Shown here piece by piece: positions 43,101 through 50,726 of a stretch of 64,000 bases of DNA. A program made the position numbers and the translations under genes. The notes under the pieces are model-generated. The model was given only the letters and a program-made list of their open reading frames with translations. It searched no databases and was not told the DNA's origin. Position 1 is the first letter of the stretch. Each line of letters starts with the position of its first letter. Source of the stretch: JBCBTJ01 sp039818665 (GTDB lineage: Bacteria; Pseudomonadota; Alphaproteobacteria; Caulobacterales; Hyphomonadaceae); the NCBI GenBank assembly GCA_039818665.1, contig JBCBTJ010000004.1, positions 1-64,000 of the forward strand, written 5' to 3'.

Positions 43101-43270
43101 CGGATGCGCGAACCAGTGACCATCACGCGGTCCATCGACATTTCAGCGTCGGTTGATGTCTCGCCGACGCGTTCCACATCATCGGCGTCTTGACCGTAAG
43201 CCGGCGCGCCGAGCGCCGCCGCCATCATAGTCGTGGACAGGGCCAAGCCCCGTATCGTTACGTACTTCAC
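40187..43270 (-). CDS. TonB-dependent outer-membrane receptor
   Basis: From the GTG at 43270 the product is 1027 residues, with GGGAG six bases upstream and a signal peptide (LALSTTMMAAALGAPAYGQ). The plug contains MDRVMVTGSRIRRDEFSAVS and NNVALRGLGAENTLVLVNGRR; the region SSIYGSDAIAGVVNIITRDDFE is conserved in plugs. The barrel ends in GYDLIGRRAFVNVSKRF with terminal Phe. No substrate is evident, and no neighbouring transport or hydrolase gene helps. The first ATG-like frame upstream lacks a signal. A terminator follows. Confidence 0.92.
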   Translation of the reverse strand: MKYVTIRGLALSTTMMAAALGAPAYGQDADDVERVGETSTDAEMSMDRVMVTGSRIRRDEFSAVSPLQVVDAAEGRAIGLFEIGDLISQSPTVTGVQFDGSTNAGSPTAAVEGVSEGGVGSNNVALRGLGAENTLVLVNGRRLGRSGVRGAPVAPDLNLVPSSFVERVDILTDGVSSIYGSDAIAGVVNIITRDDFEGFEISGSATQPFADGGDELQIGFIGGASNDRGNFTIAGEYYNRTAVLAGDRPDFNDCLRDIEVSPDGEIFDVCLDNRPDNAVFIGSQGFVFNTPGATDIGVPNFSTGAFFAPGDFAFGFDYNLQDEELATQLLEGVQRYNLFATGQYDINIFERDTVYFEAAYNSRDVTSRLTNEQIFPGVPGQIPMEDANGNLLVNPDGSLQLFDNPLNPFDEDALPVISVAGLAQRRESDLENFRFVAGIEGDIPVAALQEKNWIYDFYGSYERSLGVASQPVLFENNIRESLDTLRFDANGELTCGLPRTALSFGFITPADCVVVDFFSPTLFTTAGGTKNFATQAETDFLFGDSINTTEIEQGIATLLFTGDVVDLPGGTVGAVFGGEFREERINTVNDVVRVNGLAASEVPDTEGNTIGRTSLWELFGEVEIPVIDQFTLNAAGRYTNTELSGNEFTYSVRGEFAPVDWFRVRGTYGTSFRAPDLRALFLAGSVGTIGGANDPCLVPAVANVGGVYDPSLDTRAQVVLDNCVLDGADPTALGLQATTGIPTTTGGNPNLQPVESDSFTAGFVFEQPFTDAFDFDLSFTYFNIDVTNLIEETDPVTVLSDCYNDEPGLASPFCDFISRNLGNPATATIANVDSPFVNVGDTTSQGIDFNARFGIDTDGLVDGGRFSYNFAATYQIEQFEQLDPDAPGDDNVGEIGSPEFQFVGTALFDYGNWTARWRTRFIGSTQQDDTDAFTDPADQSVTRSACGILGAGVPCTDVDFTDSYFTNDLSLSYIADSWNVTVGIRNIFDEEPPLIDQGEGPSRLNIVTQSGYDLIGRRAFVNVSKRF

Positions 43271-43682
43271 ATTATGCTCCCGATTAGGTCCCCAACCACG
43301 GGCGAATCTCCCTCCTCGCCCTGGGCGCATTCATGCGGATTTTGACGTTCTCGTGAACACGAAGTTACAATCGGGTAACGAAAAGTTTTGAGTGTGACAT
43401 ATTTGACATCAACGCGTTCGTTGCGCGTCGCGCCTTGTTTATGGAAATATTTTCGAATCTTCGTTGAAGTGTCGAGGCGATGAGCCGGGCGTGCGCAAAG
43501 GCGTCCGGAAAGAGCGCGCAGGTTGAAATCTTCCCCAATGCTTGGATCCGGCGCCGCGGCCAGGAGCGCGCGGGCCGGCGCGCAGGATTTCAATATGTCT
43601 CAGCTTGCGACCGTCCGCCAATTTGCCCGGCTCGCCGGCGCCTGCTAATCGCCGAACGTGTCAGCCGAACAGGAGCGGTCTC
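43271..43682. other. Intergenic region upstream of receptor and methyltransferase
   Basis: No gene is supported in these 412 bases; frames that extend the methyltransferase upstream to 43542 lack a signal, ribosome site or family match. Part of the region near 43375-43450 is lower in GC and may hold the promoters of both divergent genes. Confidence 0.5.
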
Positions 43683-44336
43683 ATGGATTTCGACGCAGCC
43701 CGCCGCAACATGGTCGACAGTCAGATCCGCCCGAACGACGTTACGGATCCCGACATCGTCGCCGCCTTCCTGAAGACGCCGCGAGAGATCTTCACGCCCA
43801 AGTCCAAGATGTCGCTCGCCTATTCGGAATTGGAGATCGAAACATCTGACGGGCGCTGGCTCTGGCGGCCGCGGGATTTTGCGAAGCTTCTCGAGGCGGC
43901 CGATCCGAAGCCGGACGACATCGCGCTCGTGATCGGAGCGGGCGCAGGCTATGAAGCCGCCGTCGCGGGCGAGCTGGTCGAGACGGTGATCGGCCTGGAA
44001 AGCGACGCGCATTTGGTCGATCGGGCCACGGAAAGACTGTCCGAGATCGGGCTAGAGCGCGTCGTGTTCGTCGAGGGCGCGCTTGAGGAAGGCTTGGCCA
44101 GCCAAGGCCCGTTCGATCTCATCCTGGTCAACGGCATGGTCGCCACCGTGCCGCAGGCGTGGACCGATCAGCTGGCAGAGGGCGGCCGGCTGGCCGTCGT
44201 CGTGCAGGCCGACCGCGATCTGGGCAAAGCGCGGATCATGACGCGCGCCGGCGACGTGGTGTCGTCGCGCACGGCCTTCGACGCGACCCCGCCGCGATGG
44301 CCGGCCTTTGATCCGAAGCCCGCGTTCAGCTTCTAA
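43683..44336 (+). CDS. PCMT-family protein-L-isoaspartate O-methyltransferase
   Basis: The 217-residue protein resembles Pcm-like methyltransferases: DFDAARRNMVDSQIRPNDV, PREIFTPKSKMSLAYSELEI, DDIALVIGAGAGYEAAVAGEL (SAM loop), DLILVNGMVATVPQAW. Such enzymes repair isoaspartate residues, though this group of alphaproteobacterial homologues may have another substrate. The ATG at 43683 is chosen by family start. It lies 81 bp upstream of the TolC-type gene in the same direction; in other alphaproteobacteria such a pair occurs. Confidence 0.9.
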   Translation: MDFDAARRNMVDSQIRPNDVTDPDIVAAFLKTPREIFTPKSKMSLAYSELEIETSDGRWLWRPRDFAKLLEAADPKPDDIALVIGAGAGYEAAVAGELVETVIGLESDAHLVDRATERLSEIGLERVVFVEGALEEGLASQGPFDLILVNGMVATVPQAWTDQLAEGGRLAVVVQADRDLGKARIMTRAGDVVSSRTAFDATPPRWPAFDPKPAFSF

Positions 44337-44350
44337 GCCCGTCTTTAGAA

Positions 44351-44367
44351 AGTGAACACTGTTCACT
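44351..44367 (+). promoter_or_regulatory. Strong dyad upstream of the TolC-family gene
   Basis: AGTGAAC-ACT-GTTCACT is a perfect 7-bp inverted repeat with a 3-base spacer, 51 bp before the ATG. Its form fits a TetR-type operator. No TetR gene lies nearby, so the regulator is encoded elsewhere. Confidence 0.65.
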
Positions 44368-44417
44368 CCTAAGCCTCCGCGTTAGATTCGGCGCTGTCGC
44401 TTGTGGAGGAGTGTCCA

Positions 44418-45713
44418 ATGGGGATCAGATCATTGACGGCGGCGGCGCTGGCCGCCGCAGCCTTGTCGTTTCCGTCCGCGTCTGCCGAGACGCTAGAAGA
44501 GGCGGTGCGCGCCGCATTCCGGACCAATCCGCAATTGGGCGTGCAGCGCACCGAGGCCGAGATCGCCGGCGAGGCGCTGCGCGAAGCGCGCGGCGCGCGC
44601 CGGCCGCGGATCGACGTGTCAGGCAGCTACGGCTACCAAGACATCACCACCAACCAAGTCTTCGCCTTCGGCATCGGCGAGCAGACGGTCGCCAGCGCGC
44701 AGGGGCAATTGGTCCAGCCGATCTACACTGGCGGGCGCATCTCCTCCGGCATTCGCGGCGCCCGCGCCGGCGTGGGCGCGGCGGACGCAGCGCTGGACGG
44801 CGTCGGCCAGGACACGATCCTGCAAACCGTAACGGCCTATATGGATGTCATCCGCGACGCCGAGTCGGTGCGGATCCAAGAAAACAGCGTGTCGCTTCTC
44901 GAAGAGCAGCAGCGCGCCGCCCGAGACCGGTTTGAAGTCGGCGAGGTCACCCGAACAGACGTCGCCCAGGCCGAAGCCCAACTCGCGGAAAGCCGCGCCG
45001 GCCTCGCCGCCGCGCTCGCCCAGCTGGAAGCCAGCCGCGCGGCCTACGCCTTCGTGGTCGGAACGCCGCCAGGCGAGCTGGCCCCGCCGCCGCCGCGTCC
45101 GGCCGTGCCCGACAGTTTCGAGCAAACCGTCGAAATCGCGCTCGACCAGAACCCGGACATCATCGCCGCCCGTCTTCAAGAAGCCGCCGCCGCCGAAGCG
45201 GTCACCACGGCGCGCAGCACGCTTTTGCCGCAGCTGTCCCTGGTCGGCACGGCGGCCTATGAAGAGACATTCTTAGAGGGCCAGCAGCGCACGACCAATT
45301 TCTCCGCCATCGCGCAGGCGACGGTTCCGCTTTATGAGGGGGGCGTGCTGCGCAGTCAGGTGCGCTCGGCGAAGCTGCAACGCGAATCCGCGCGCCTTCA
45401 GATCGCCACCATCGACCGCTTCATCCGCGCCGATGCGGCCCGCGCTTGGTACAGCCACGTGGCCGCGCTGCGCTCGATCGAAGCCTCGAGAAGCCGCGTC
45501 GAAGCCGCCGAGATCGCCTATGAGGGGTCCCTGAACGAGCTCTCCGTCGGCGTGCGCACCACGCTCGACACGCTCGACCAAGAACAGGATTTGCTCGAAG
45601 CGCGCCTCTCGCTCGTGTCGGCGGAACGCGACGCGTTTGTCACTGCCTATGAGATCCTGCGCGTCGCCGGCGCGCTGGACCTTGGCTTGCTGGCCGGCGG
45701 CGCGGCGGAGTAA
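44418..45713 (+). CDS. TolC-family outer-membrane efflux protein
   Basis: The 431-residue protein has a signal peptide (ALAAAALSFPSASA) and two OEP domains with long coiled-coil helices: LEEAVRAAFRTNPQLGVQRT, ARRPRIDVSGSYGYQDITT, ARDRFEVGEVTRTDVAQAEA, and in the second half EAVTTARSTLLPQLSLVGTA and YEGSLNELSVGVRTTLDTLD. It forms the trimeric exit duct for RND or type I exporters. The ATG at 44418 follows GGAGGA; the GTG at 44403 is rejected. No pump genes are next to it. Confidence 0.93.
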   Translation: MGIRSLTAAALAAAALSFPSASAETLEEAVRAAFRTNPQLGVQRTEAEIAGEALREARGARRPRIDVSGSYGYQDITTNQVFAFGIGEQTVASAQGQLVQPIYTGGRISSGIRGARAGVGAADAALDGVGQDTILQTVTAYMDVIRDAESVRIQENSVSLLEEQQRAARDRFEVGEVTRTDVAQAEAQLAESRAGLAAALAQLEASRAAYAFVVGTPPGELAPPPPRPAVPDSFEQTVEIALDQNPDIIAARLQEAAAAEAVTTARSTLLPQLSLVGTAAYEETFLEGQQRTTNFSAIAQATVPLYEGGVLRSQVRSAKLQRESARLQIATIDRFIRADAARAWYSHVAALRSIEASRSRVEAAEIAYEGSLNELSVGVRTTLDTLDQEQDLLEARLSLVSAERDAFVTAYEILRVAGALDLGLLAGGAAE

Positions 45714-45733
45714 TATCCCGCTGTAAGGCGCTG

Positions 45734-45762
45734 TTAACCGACCGGTTCTAGCTAAGGTTAAC
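45734..45762. promoter_or_regulatory. Inverted TTAACC/GGTTAAC pair upstream of popZ
   Basis: TTAACC (45734-45739) and GGTTAAC (45756-45762) face each other 16 bases apart. CtrA half-sites have the form TTAACC; full TTAA-N7-TTAAC spacing is not met. The pair may be a regulatory site but the evidence is weak. Confidence 0.3.
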
Positions 45763-45798
45763 GACAACGAATCGCGCGCACGCAACGAGGCACAGAAA

Positions 45799-46506
45799 AT
45801 GGCCGAGCACGCCCCCAAGGAACCGACTATGGAGGAGATTCTCGCCTCCATTCGGAAGATCATTTCCGAGGACGGCGAGGCCAAGCCGAAGGCGAAAGCG
45901 GCGCCGAGCGCGCCGCCGCCCGAGCCGGAGCCTCAGTCGGATCCAGAGCCCGCACACGAAGAAGAGACGCTGTCTGCGTCTGATCTGGTCGATAAAATCG
46001 AGGACGACGAGGTCTTTTTCGAGGAAGAGGTGCTGACGCCCCAAGACCTCGACGACGAGGAGCTGACCCCTCAGGACCTCGAGGACCACGAACTGCCCGA
46101 CGCCGCCGAACTCCATCCGAGCGAGGAGGGGTTCGTCGAGGATCCGCCGTCGGCGCTTGAAGAGCTGATCGAGCCGGCCGCGATCGAACGCATCAGCGAC
46201 GAAGCGGCCGAGGAGACTGCGCGTAGCATCGAGTCCATCATTCACGGAAACCGGGAGGCCGACATGGCTGCCAGCGCCAAATATCAGGAAACGGTCCTGA
46301 CAGAAGAAGCCACAGCCGAGACCGCCGCCGGCGCGCTCGGCAAGCTGATCTCCACTATGGATTTCGGCGGCGAGAACACGATTGAAGGCCTCGTGCGCGA
46401 GCTTTTGAAGCCGATGATTAAAGACTGGCTCGACGCCAATCTGCCGGGCATCGTGGACGAGAAAGTCGAAGCCGAGGTTCAGCGCATCGCGCGCATGGCC
46501 CGCTAG
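45799..46506 (+). CDS. popZ: Polar organizing protein PopZ (DUF2497)
   Basis: This 235-residue protein has the PopZ plan: an N-terminal helix TMEEILASIRKIISEDGE that binds partners, an acidic Pro/Glu-rich spacer, and a C-terminal helical oligomerisation domain ending LVRELLKPMIKDWLDANLPGIVDEKVEAEVQ. PopZ anchors the origin-bound ParB and recruits regulators at the pole. A short acidic repeat, EEVLTPQDLDDEELTPQDLEDHEL, lies within the spacer. It follows the TolC-type gene by 85 bp. Confidence 0.93.
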   Translation: MAEHAPKEPTMEEILASIRKIISEDGEAKPKAKAAPSAPPPEPEPQSDPEPAHEEETLSASDLVDKIEDDEVFFEEEVLTPQDLDDEELTPQDLEDHELPDAAELHPSEEGFVEDPPSALEELIEPAAIERISDEAAEETARSIESIIHGNREADMAASAKYQETVLTEEATAETAAGALGKLISTMDFGGENTIEGLVRELLKPMIKDWLDANLPGIVDEKVEAEVQRIARMAR

Positions 46507-46615
46507 CGCGTTTCCAGCGAAAGTGGCCGCCGGTTTCGCGCCCGGAAACGCGTCAACCAAAAAATCGACCGCTTTCGGATGGAAAACCGGCGACCACTTT
46601 TCCTGAAAGCGGTCG
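46506..46615. repeat. Two nested-hairpin intergenic repeats
   Basis: First module: CGCGTTTCC (46507-46515) pairs with GGAAACGCG (46544-46552) with an inner GCGAAA/TTTCGC pair. Second module: CGACCGCTTTC (46566-46576) pairs with GAAAGCGGTCG (46605-46615) with an inner GGAAAA/TTTTCC pair. This sequence type is a recurrent intergenic element in Rhizobiales and relatives. It may also serve as a transcription boundary between popZ and valS. Confidence 0.7.
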
Positions 46616-46694
46616 AGGCTCGCTTCCCGAAGAATAATCGTTATAGACGGGGCGCGCTCTGCGGGGCGCGCCCCTTCTGTTTATGGACGCTGGA

Positions 46695-49646
46695 ATGCTC
46701 GACCAACACTACGATCCCCACGCCGCCGAGGCCCGCATCTATCCTCTGTGGGAGACGGCCGGCTGCTTCAAACCGTCAATGGACACAAGCGCCGAAGCCT
46801 ATTCGATCGTCATTCCCCCGCCCAACGTCACCGGCGTCCTGCACATGGGCCACGCCCTCAACAACACGCTGCAAGACGTGCTCGCCCGCTATCACCGCAT
46901 GAGGGGCAAGAACGTCCTCTGGCAGCCCGGCGCCGACCATGCCGGCATCGCCACCCAAATGGTGGTGGAGCGCCAGCTCGCCGAAAGCGGCGCCAATGAG
47001 GACCGCCGCTCTCTGGGCCGAGAGGCCTTCGTCGAGCGCGTCTGGGACTGGAAAGCCGAGTCCGGCGGCAAGATCACCGAACAGCTCAAACGCCTCGGTG
47101 CGAGCTGCGATTGGAGCCGCGAAAAATTCACCATGGGCGAGCGGGAGGACCCGGACAATCAAATGGTCCGCGCCGTCCGCAAGGTCTTTGTCGATCTCTA
47201 CAACAAGGGCCTCATCTACCGCGACAAGCGCCTGGTGAACTGGGACCCCCATTTCCAGACCGCCATCTCAGACCTCGAGGTCGAACAGCGGGAAGTGGAC
47301 GGCCATTTCTGGCATCTGCGCTATCCGCTCGCGGACGGCGTCACTTATGAGCACCCGGTCTTCGACGAAGACGGCGAGCCGGCCGGGACCGAGACCCGCG
47401 ACTATCTCGTCGTCGCCACCACGCGCCCCGAGACCATGCTCGGCGACACCGGCGTCGCCGTGCATCCCGACGATGAACGCTACAAAGACCTCGTCGGCAA
47501 GTTCGTCGACCTGCCCATCGTGAACCGCCGCATCCCCATCGTCGCCGACGAGCACGCCGACCCGGAGAAAGGCTCCGGCGCGGTGAAGATCACCCCGGCG
47601 CACGATTTCAACGACTTCCAGGTGGGCGAACGCTGCGATCTGCCGAAGCTTAACATCCTGACCGACACTGCTTCGATCGTGGGCGGTCAGGACGAGCGAG
47701 GCGCGCCTATTGCAGACGGTGCGGCTGAAGCCGCCCAAATACCGCAGGAATTGCGCGGCCTCGACCGCTATGAGGCGCGCGACAAGATCGTCGCCAAGTT
47801 CGAAGCGCTGGGCCTCCTCCAAGAGATCGAATCCAAAAAGATCGAACAGCCCTTCGGCGACCGCTCCGGCGTCGTCATCGAGCCCTATCTCACCGATCAA
47901 TGGTATGTGGACGCCGAGAGCATGGCCAAACCCGCCATGGCGGCCGTGCGCGAAGGGAAAACCCGCTTCGTCCCTGAGACTTGGGAGAAGACCTATTTCA
48001 ATTGGATGGACAACATCCAGCCCTGGTGCGTCAGCCGCCAGCTGTGGTGGGGGCACCGGATTCCGGTTTGGTATGGGCCGGAAGTTCGCCAGCGCGACGA
48101 CGGTGCGGTGGACATCCTAGATCCACGAGGGAAGATCTTTGTAGGTGAGAACTTTGATGTCGTCGCGCGACTGGCCCAGGAATATTACGGTGCTCCCGCT
48201 GTTCAGGTTGGGACTGCGTTCGAACAAGAAACACTTCTCTTTTCAGATGAGAACGACGCCTCTAAAGCGCCAGATTGGGCCAAGGGCGCTGATATGCGGC
48301 CCAAAAAGTATCCGCTTATTCAAGACCCCGACGTCCTAGACACCTGGTTCTCCTCCGCCCTCTGGCCTTTTTCGACCCAAGGCTGGCCGGAGAACACAGA
48401 GGCCCTCCAGACCTTCTACCCGACGGCGACCCTCGTCACCGCCTTCGACATCATCTTCTTCTGGGTCGCCCGGATGATGATGATGGGGATCGAGTTCATG
48501 GACGGCGAGGTCCCGTTCAAAGACGTCTACATCCATGCCCTGGTCCTCGACGAGAAGGGCCAGAAAATGTCCAAATCCAAGGGCAACGCCATGGACCCCT
48601 TGGAACTGGTCGACGAGTACGGCGCCGACGCGCTGCGCTTCACCATGGCCGCCATGGCCGCCCAGGGCCGAAACATCCGCCTCTCCAAACAGCGCGTCGA
48701 AGGCTACCGCAATTTCGGCACCAAGCTTTGGAACGCGGCCCGTTTCTGCCAGATGAACGAGTGCGTCTCGCCAGCCGAAGACGTGGATCCTGCCGCGCTC
48801 AATGAGACCGTCAACAAATGGATCCTCGGCGAGCTCGCCAAGACCGCCGCCGAGGTCGCCAGAGGCATCGAAGACTACCGCTTCAACGAGGCGGCCGGCG
48901 CGGCCTATCGCTTCATCTGGAACGTCTTCTGCGACTGGTATCTCGAGCTGATCAAACCGCTCCTCAATGGCGAGGACGAGGCGGCCAAAGCCGAAACCCG
49001 CGCGGTGGCGGCCTGGACGCTCGACCAGACCCTGAAGCTCCTCCACCCCTTCATGCCTTTCCTCACCGAAGAGCTCTGGGAGAAGCTCGCCGAATTCGGC
49101 CCAGAGCGCCCAGGCTTTCTCATGCTGCAGGCCTGGCCGGACTTCGGCCCGGAATGGACCGATGCCGCGGCCTCCGCCGAGATCGACTGGGTCATCCGCC
49201 TCATCACGGAAGTCCGCGGCGTGCGCGGCGATCTCAACGTTCCGCCGGGCGCGAAGCCGGTTCTGACGCTCGCGAACGCGTCGGATGAAGCGCAGGGCAG
49301 GGCGCGCCGCCATGACGGCGTGCTCACCCGGCTCGCCCGGCTCGACCGGATCGAGATCGCAAACGTCGCGCCCGACGGCACGGTCAACGCCGTCCTCGAC
49401 GAAGCGACGCTCTGCCTGGACATCGCCGGCCTCATCGACCTCGACGCCGAGCGCGCCCGCCTCGATAAGGAGATCGGCAAGCTAGAAGGCGACATCGCCG
49501 GCATCGACAAGAAGCTCTCCAACGAGAAATTCGTCGCCCGCGCCCCGGCCGAAGTGGTGCAGGAACAGCACACTCGCAAAGCCGACGCCGAGGCGGTGGT
49601 TGAAAAGCTGAAAGCCTCGCGCCAGCGTCTTTTGGAGCTGGGTTGA
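46695..49646 (+). CDS. valS: Valyl-tRNA synthetase
   Basis: The enzyme charges tRNA-Val with valine. Length is 983 residues from the ATG at 46695 (an ATG at 46683 is in frame). The class I motifs are PNVTGVLHMGHALNN (HIGH equivalent) and KMSKSKGNAMDPLELV. The editing domain carries TTRPETMLGDTGVAVHPDDER, and a C-terminal coiled coil (ARLDKEIGKLEGDIAGIDKK) binds tRNA. An unusual segment of lower GC (48105-48330) inserts roughly 35 residues before DPDVLDTWFSSALWPF. The gene sits after the nested repeats. Confidence 0.97.
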   Translation: MLDQHYDPHAAEARIYPLWETAGCFKPSMDTSAEAYSIVIPPPNVTGVLHMGHALNNTLQDVLARYHRMRGKNVLWQPGADHAGIATQMVVERQLAESGANEDRRSLGREAFVERVWDWKAESGGKITEQLKRLGASCDWSREKFTMGEREDPDNQMVRAVRKVFVDLYNKGLIYRDKRLVNWDPHFQTAISDLEVEQREVDGHFWHLRYPLADGVTYEHPVFDEDGEPAGTETRDYLVVATTRPETMLGDTGVAVHPDDERYKDLVGKFVDLPIVNRRIPIVADEHADPEKGSGAVKITPAHDFNDFQVGERCDLPKLNILTDTASIVGGQDERGAPIADGAAEAAQIPQELRGLDRYEARDKIVAKFEALGLLQEIESKKIEQPFGDRSGVVIEPYLTDQWYVDAESMAKPAMAAVREGKTRFVPETWEKTYFNWMDNIQPWCVSRQLWWGHRIPVWYGPEVRQRDDGAVDILDPRGKIFVGENFDVVARLAQEYYGAPAVQVGTAFEQETLLFSDENDASKAPDWAKGADMRPKKYPLIQDPDVLDTWFSSALWPFSTQGWPENTEALQTFYPTATLVTAFDIIFFWVARMMMMGIEFMDGEVPFKDVYIHALVLDEKGQKMSKSKGNAMDPLELVDEYGADALRFTMAAMAAQGRNIRLSKQRVEGYRNFGTKLWNAARFCQMNECVSPAEDVDPAALNETVNKWILGELAKTAAEVARGIEDYRFNEAAGAAYRFIWNVFCDWYLELIKPLLNGEDEAAKAETRAVAAWTLDQTLKLLHPFMPFLTEELWEKLAEFGPERPGFLMLQAWPDFGPEWTDAAASAEIDWVIRLITEVRGVRGDLNVPPGAKPVLTLANASDEAQGRARRHDGVLTRLARLDRIEIANVAPDGTVNAVLDEATLCLDIAGLIDLDAERARLDKEIGKLEGDIAGIDKKLSNEKFVARAPAEVVQEQHTRKADAEAVVEKLKASRQRLLELG

Positions 49647-49662
49647 AACCAAGGAGGCGTCG

Positions 49663-50664
49663 ATGCGCGCATTGGCCATCGGAATGCTGGGGCTGCTGAC
49701 GGCGGCGTGCTCCGACGCGCAGGAAGCGCCGGGCGCGGGCGATAACGCCGCCACGACCGAATGGCGCCTCGCCATCCATGGCGGCGCCGGCGTCATCACC
49801 AAAGAGACCATCACGCCGGAGCAAGAGGCCGCCTACCACGCCGCGCTCGAACAGGCGTTGGAGGCCGGCGCTGCGGTGCTTCGCGAGGGCGGCAGCGCGG
49901 TCGACGCGGTCCAGGCCGCCGTCATTCCGATGGAGGACGACCCGCTCTTCAACGCCGGCGTCGGCGCGGTCTTCACCGAAGCCGGCGGTCATGAGCTCGA
50001 CGCCTCGATCATGTCCGGCCTTCAACGCGACGCCGGTTCGGTCGCCGGCGTCACGCGCGTTAAAAATCCGATCCTCGCCGCCCGCGCGGTGATGGACGCA
50101 AGCCCCCATGTCATGTTCGCCGGATCGGGCGCAGACGCCTTCGCCGAAGCCCAGGGCCTCGACATGGTGGACAACACGCATTTCAACACTGAGAGCCGCC
50201 GCGCCTCGCTGGAGCGCGTCTTGCGCAACCGCCAGCGCACCAGCGCGGACAATGCCGGCACAGTCGGCGCCGTGGCCATCGACCAGGACGGCAATCTCGC
50301 CGCCGCCACCACCACGGGCGGCATGACCGCCAAAGCCGCCGGCCGCATCGGCGACTCGCCCCTGATCGGCGCGGCGACTTACGCGCAAAACGGGGTCTGC
50401 GCGGTCTCGGCCACCGGTCATGGCGAGTATTTCATCCGCGTCGCGGTGGCGAAAACCATCTGCGCGCGCGCCGAGCTTCTCGGCGAGGACATCAAAGCCG
50501 CCGGCGACAACGCGCTCGCCCAAGTCGCCGAGCTTGGCGGCGACGGCGGCGTCATCCTGATGAACGGGCAGGGCGAGGTCGCCTTCGCTTTCAACTCGCC
50601 GGGCATGTACCGCGGAACCGTGGACGCCGAGGGCGCATCAACGGCGATTTACGGGGCGGAGTAG
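49663..50664 (+). CDS. Isoaspartyl peptidase / L-asparaginase-like Ntn-hydrolase
   Basis: The 333-residue lipoprotein (lipobox LGLLTAACS) is a plant-type asparaginase homologue. The catalytic threonine is in NAGTVGAVAIDQDGNLAAAT near residue 200, where autocleavage occurs. Other motifs are RLAIHGGAGVI, FNAGVGAVFTEAGGHELDASIM and TATGHGEYF-like SATGHGEYFIR. Substrates may be beta-aspartyl dipeptides or asparagine; the location would be periplasmic. It is 16 bp after valS. Confidence 0.93.
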   Translation: MRALAIGMLGLLTAACSDAQEAPGAGDNAATTEWRLAIHGGAGVITKETITPEQEAAYHAALEQALEAGAAVLREGGSAVDAVQAAVIPMEDDPLFNAGVGAVFTEAGGHELDASIMSGLQRDAGSVAGVTRVKNPILAARAVMDASPHVMFAGSGADAFAEAQGLDMVDNTHFNTESRRASLERVLRNRQRTSADNAGTVGAVAIDQDGNLAAATTTGGMTAKAAGRIGDSPLIGAATYAQNGVCAVSATGHGEYFIRVAVAKTICARAELLGEDIKAAGDNALAQVAELGGDGGVILMNGQGEVAFAFNSPGMYRGTVDAEGASTAIYGAE

Positions 50665-50726
50665 GAACCGCTTCAAATCCGGCGCGTCTCGCTCTAGCTT
50701 CGCCCGCTGAGCACTAGGGGACGCGC

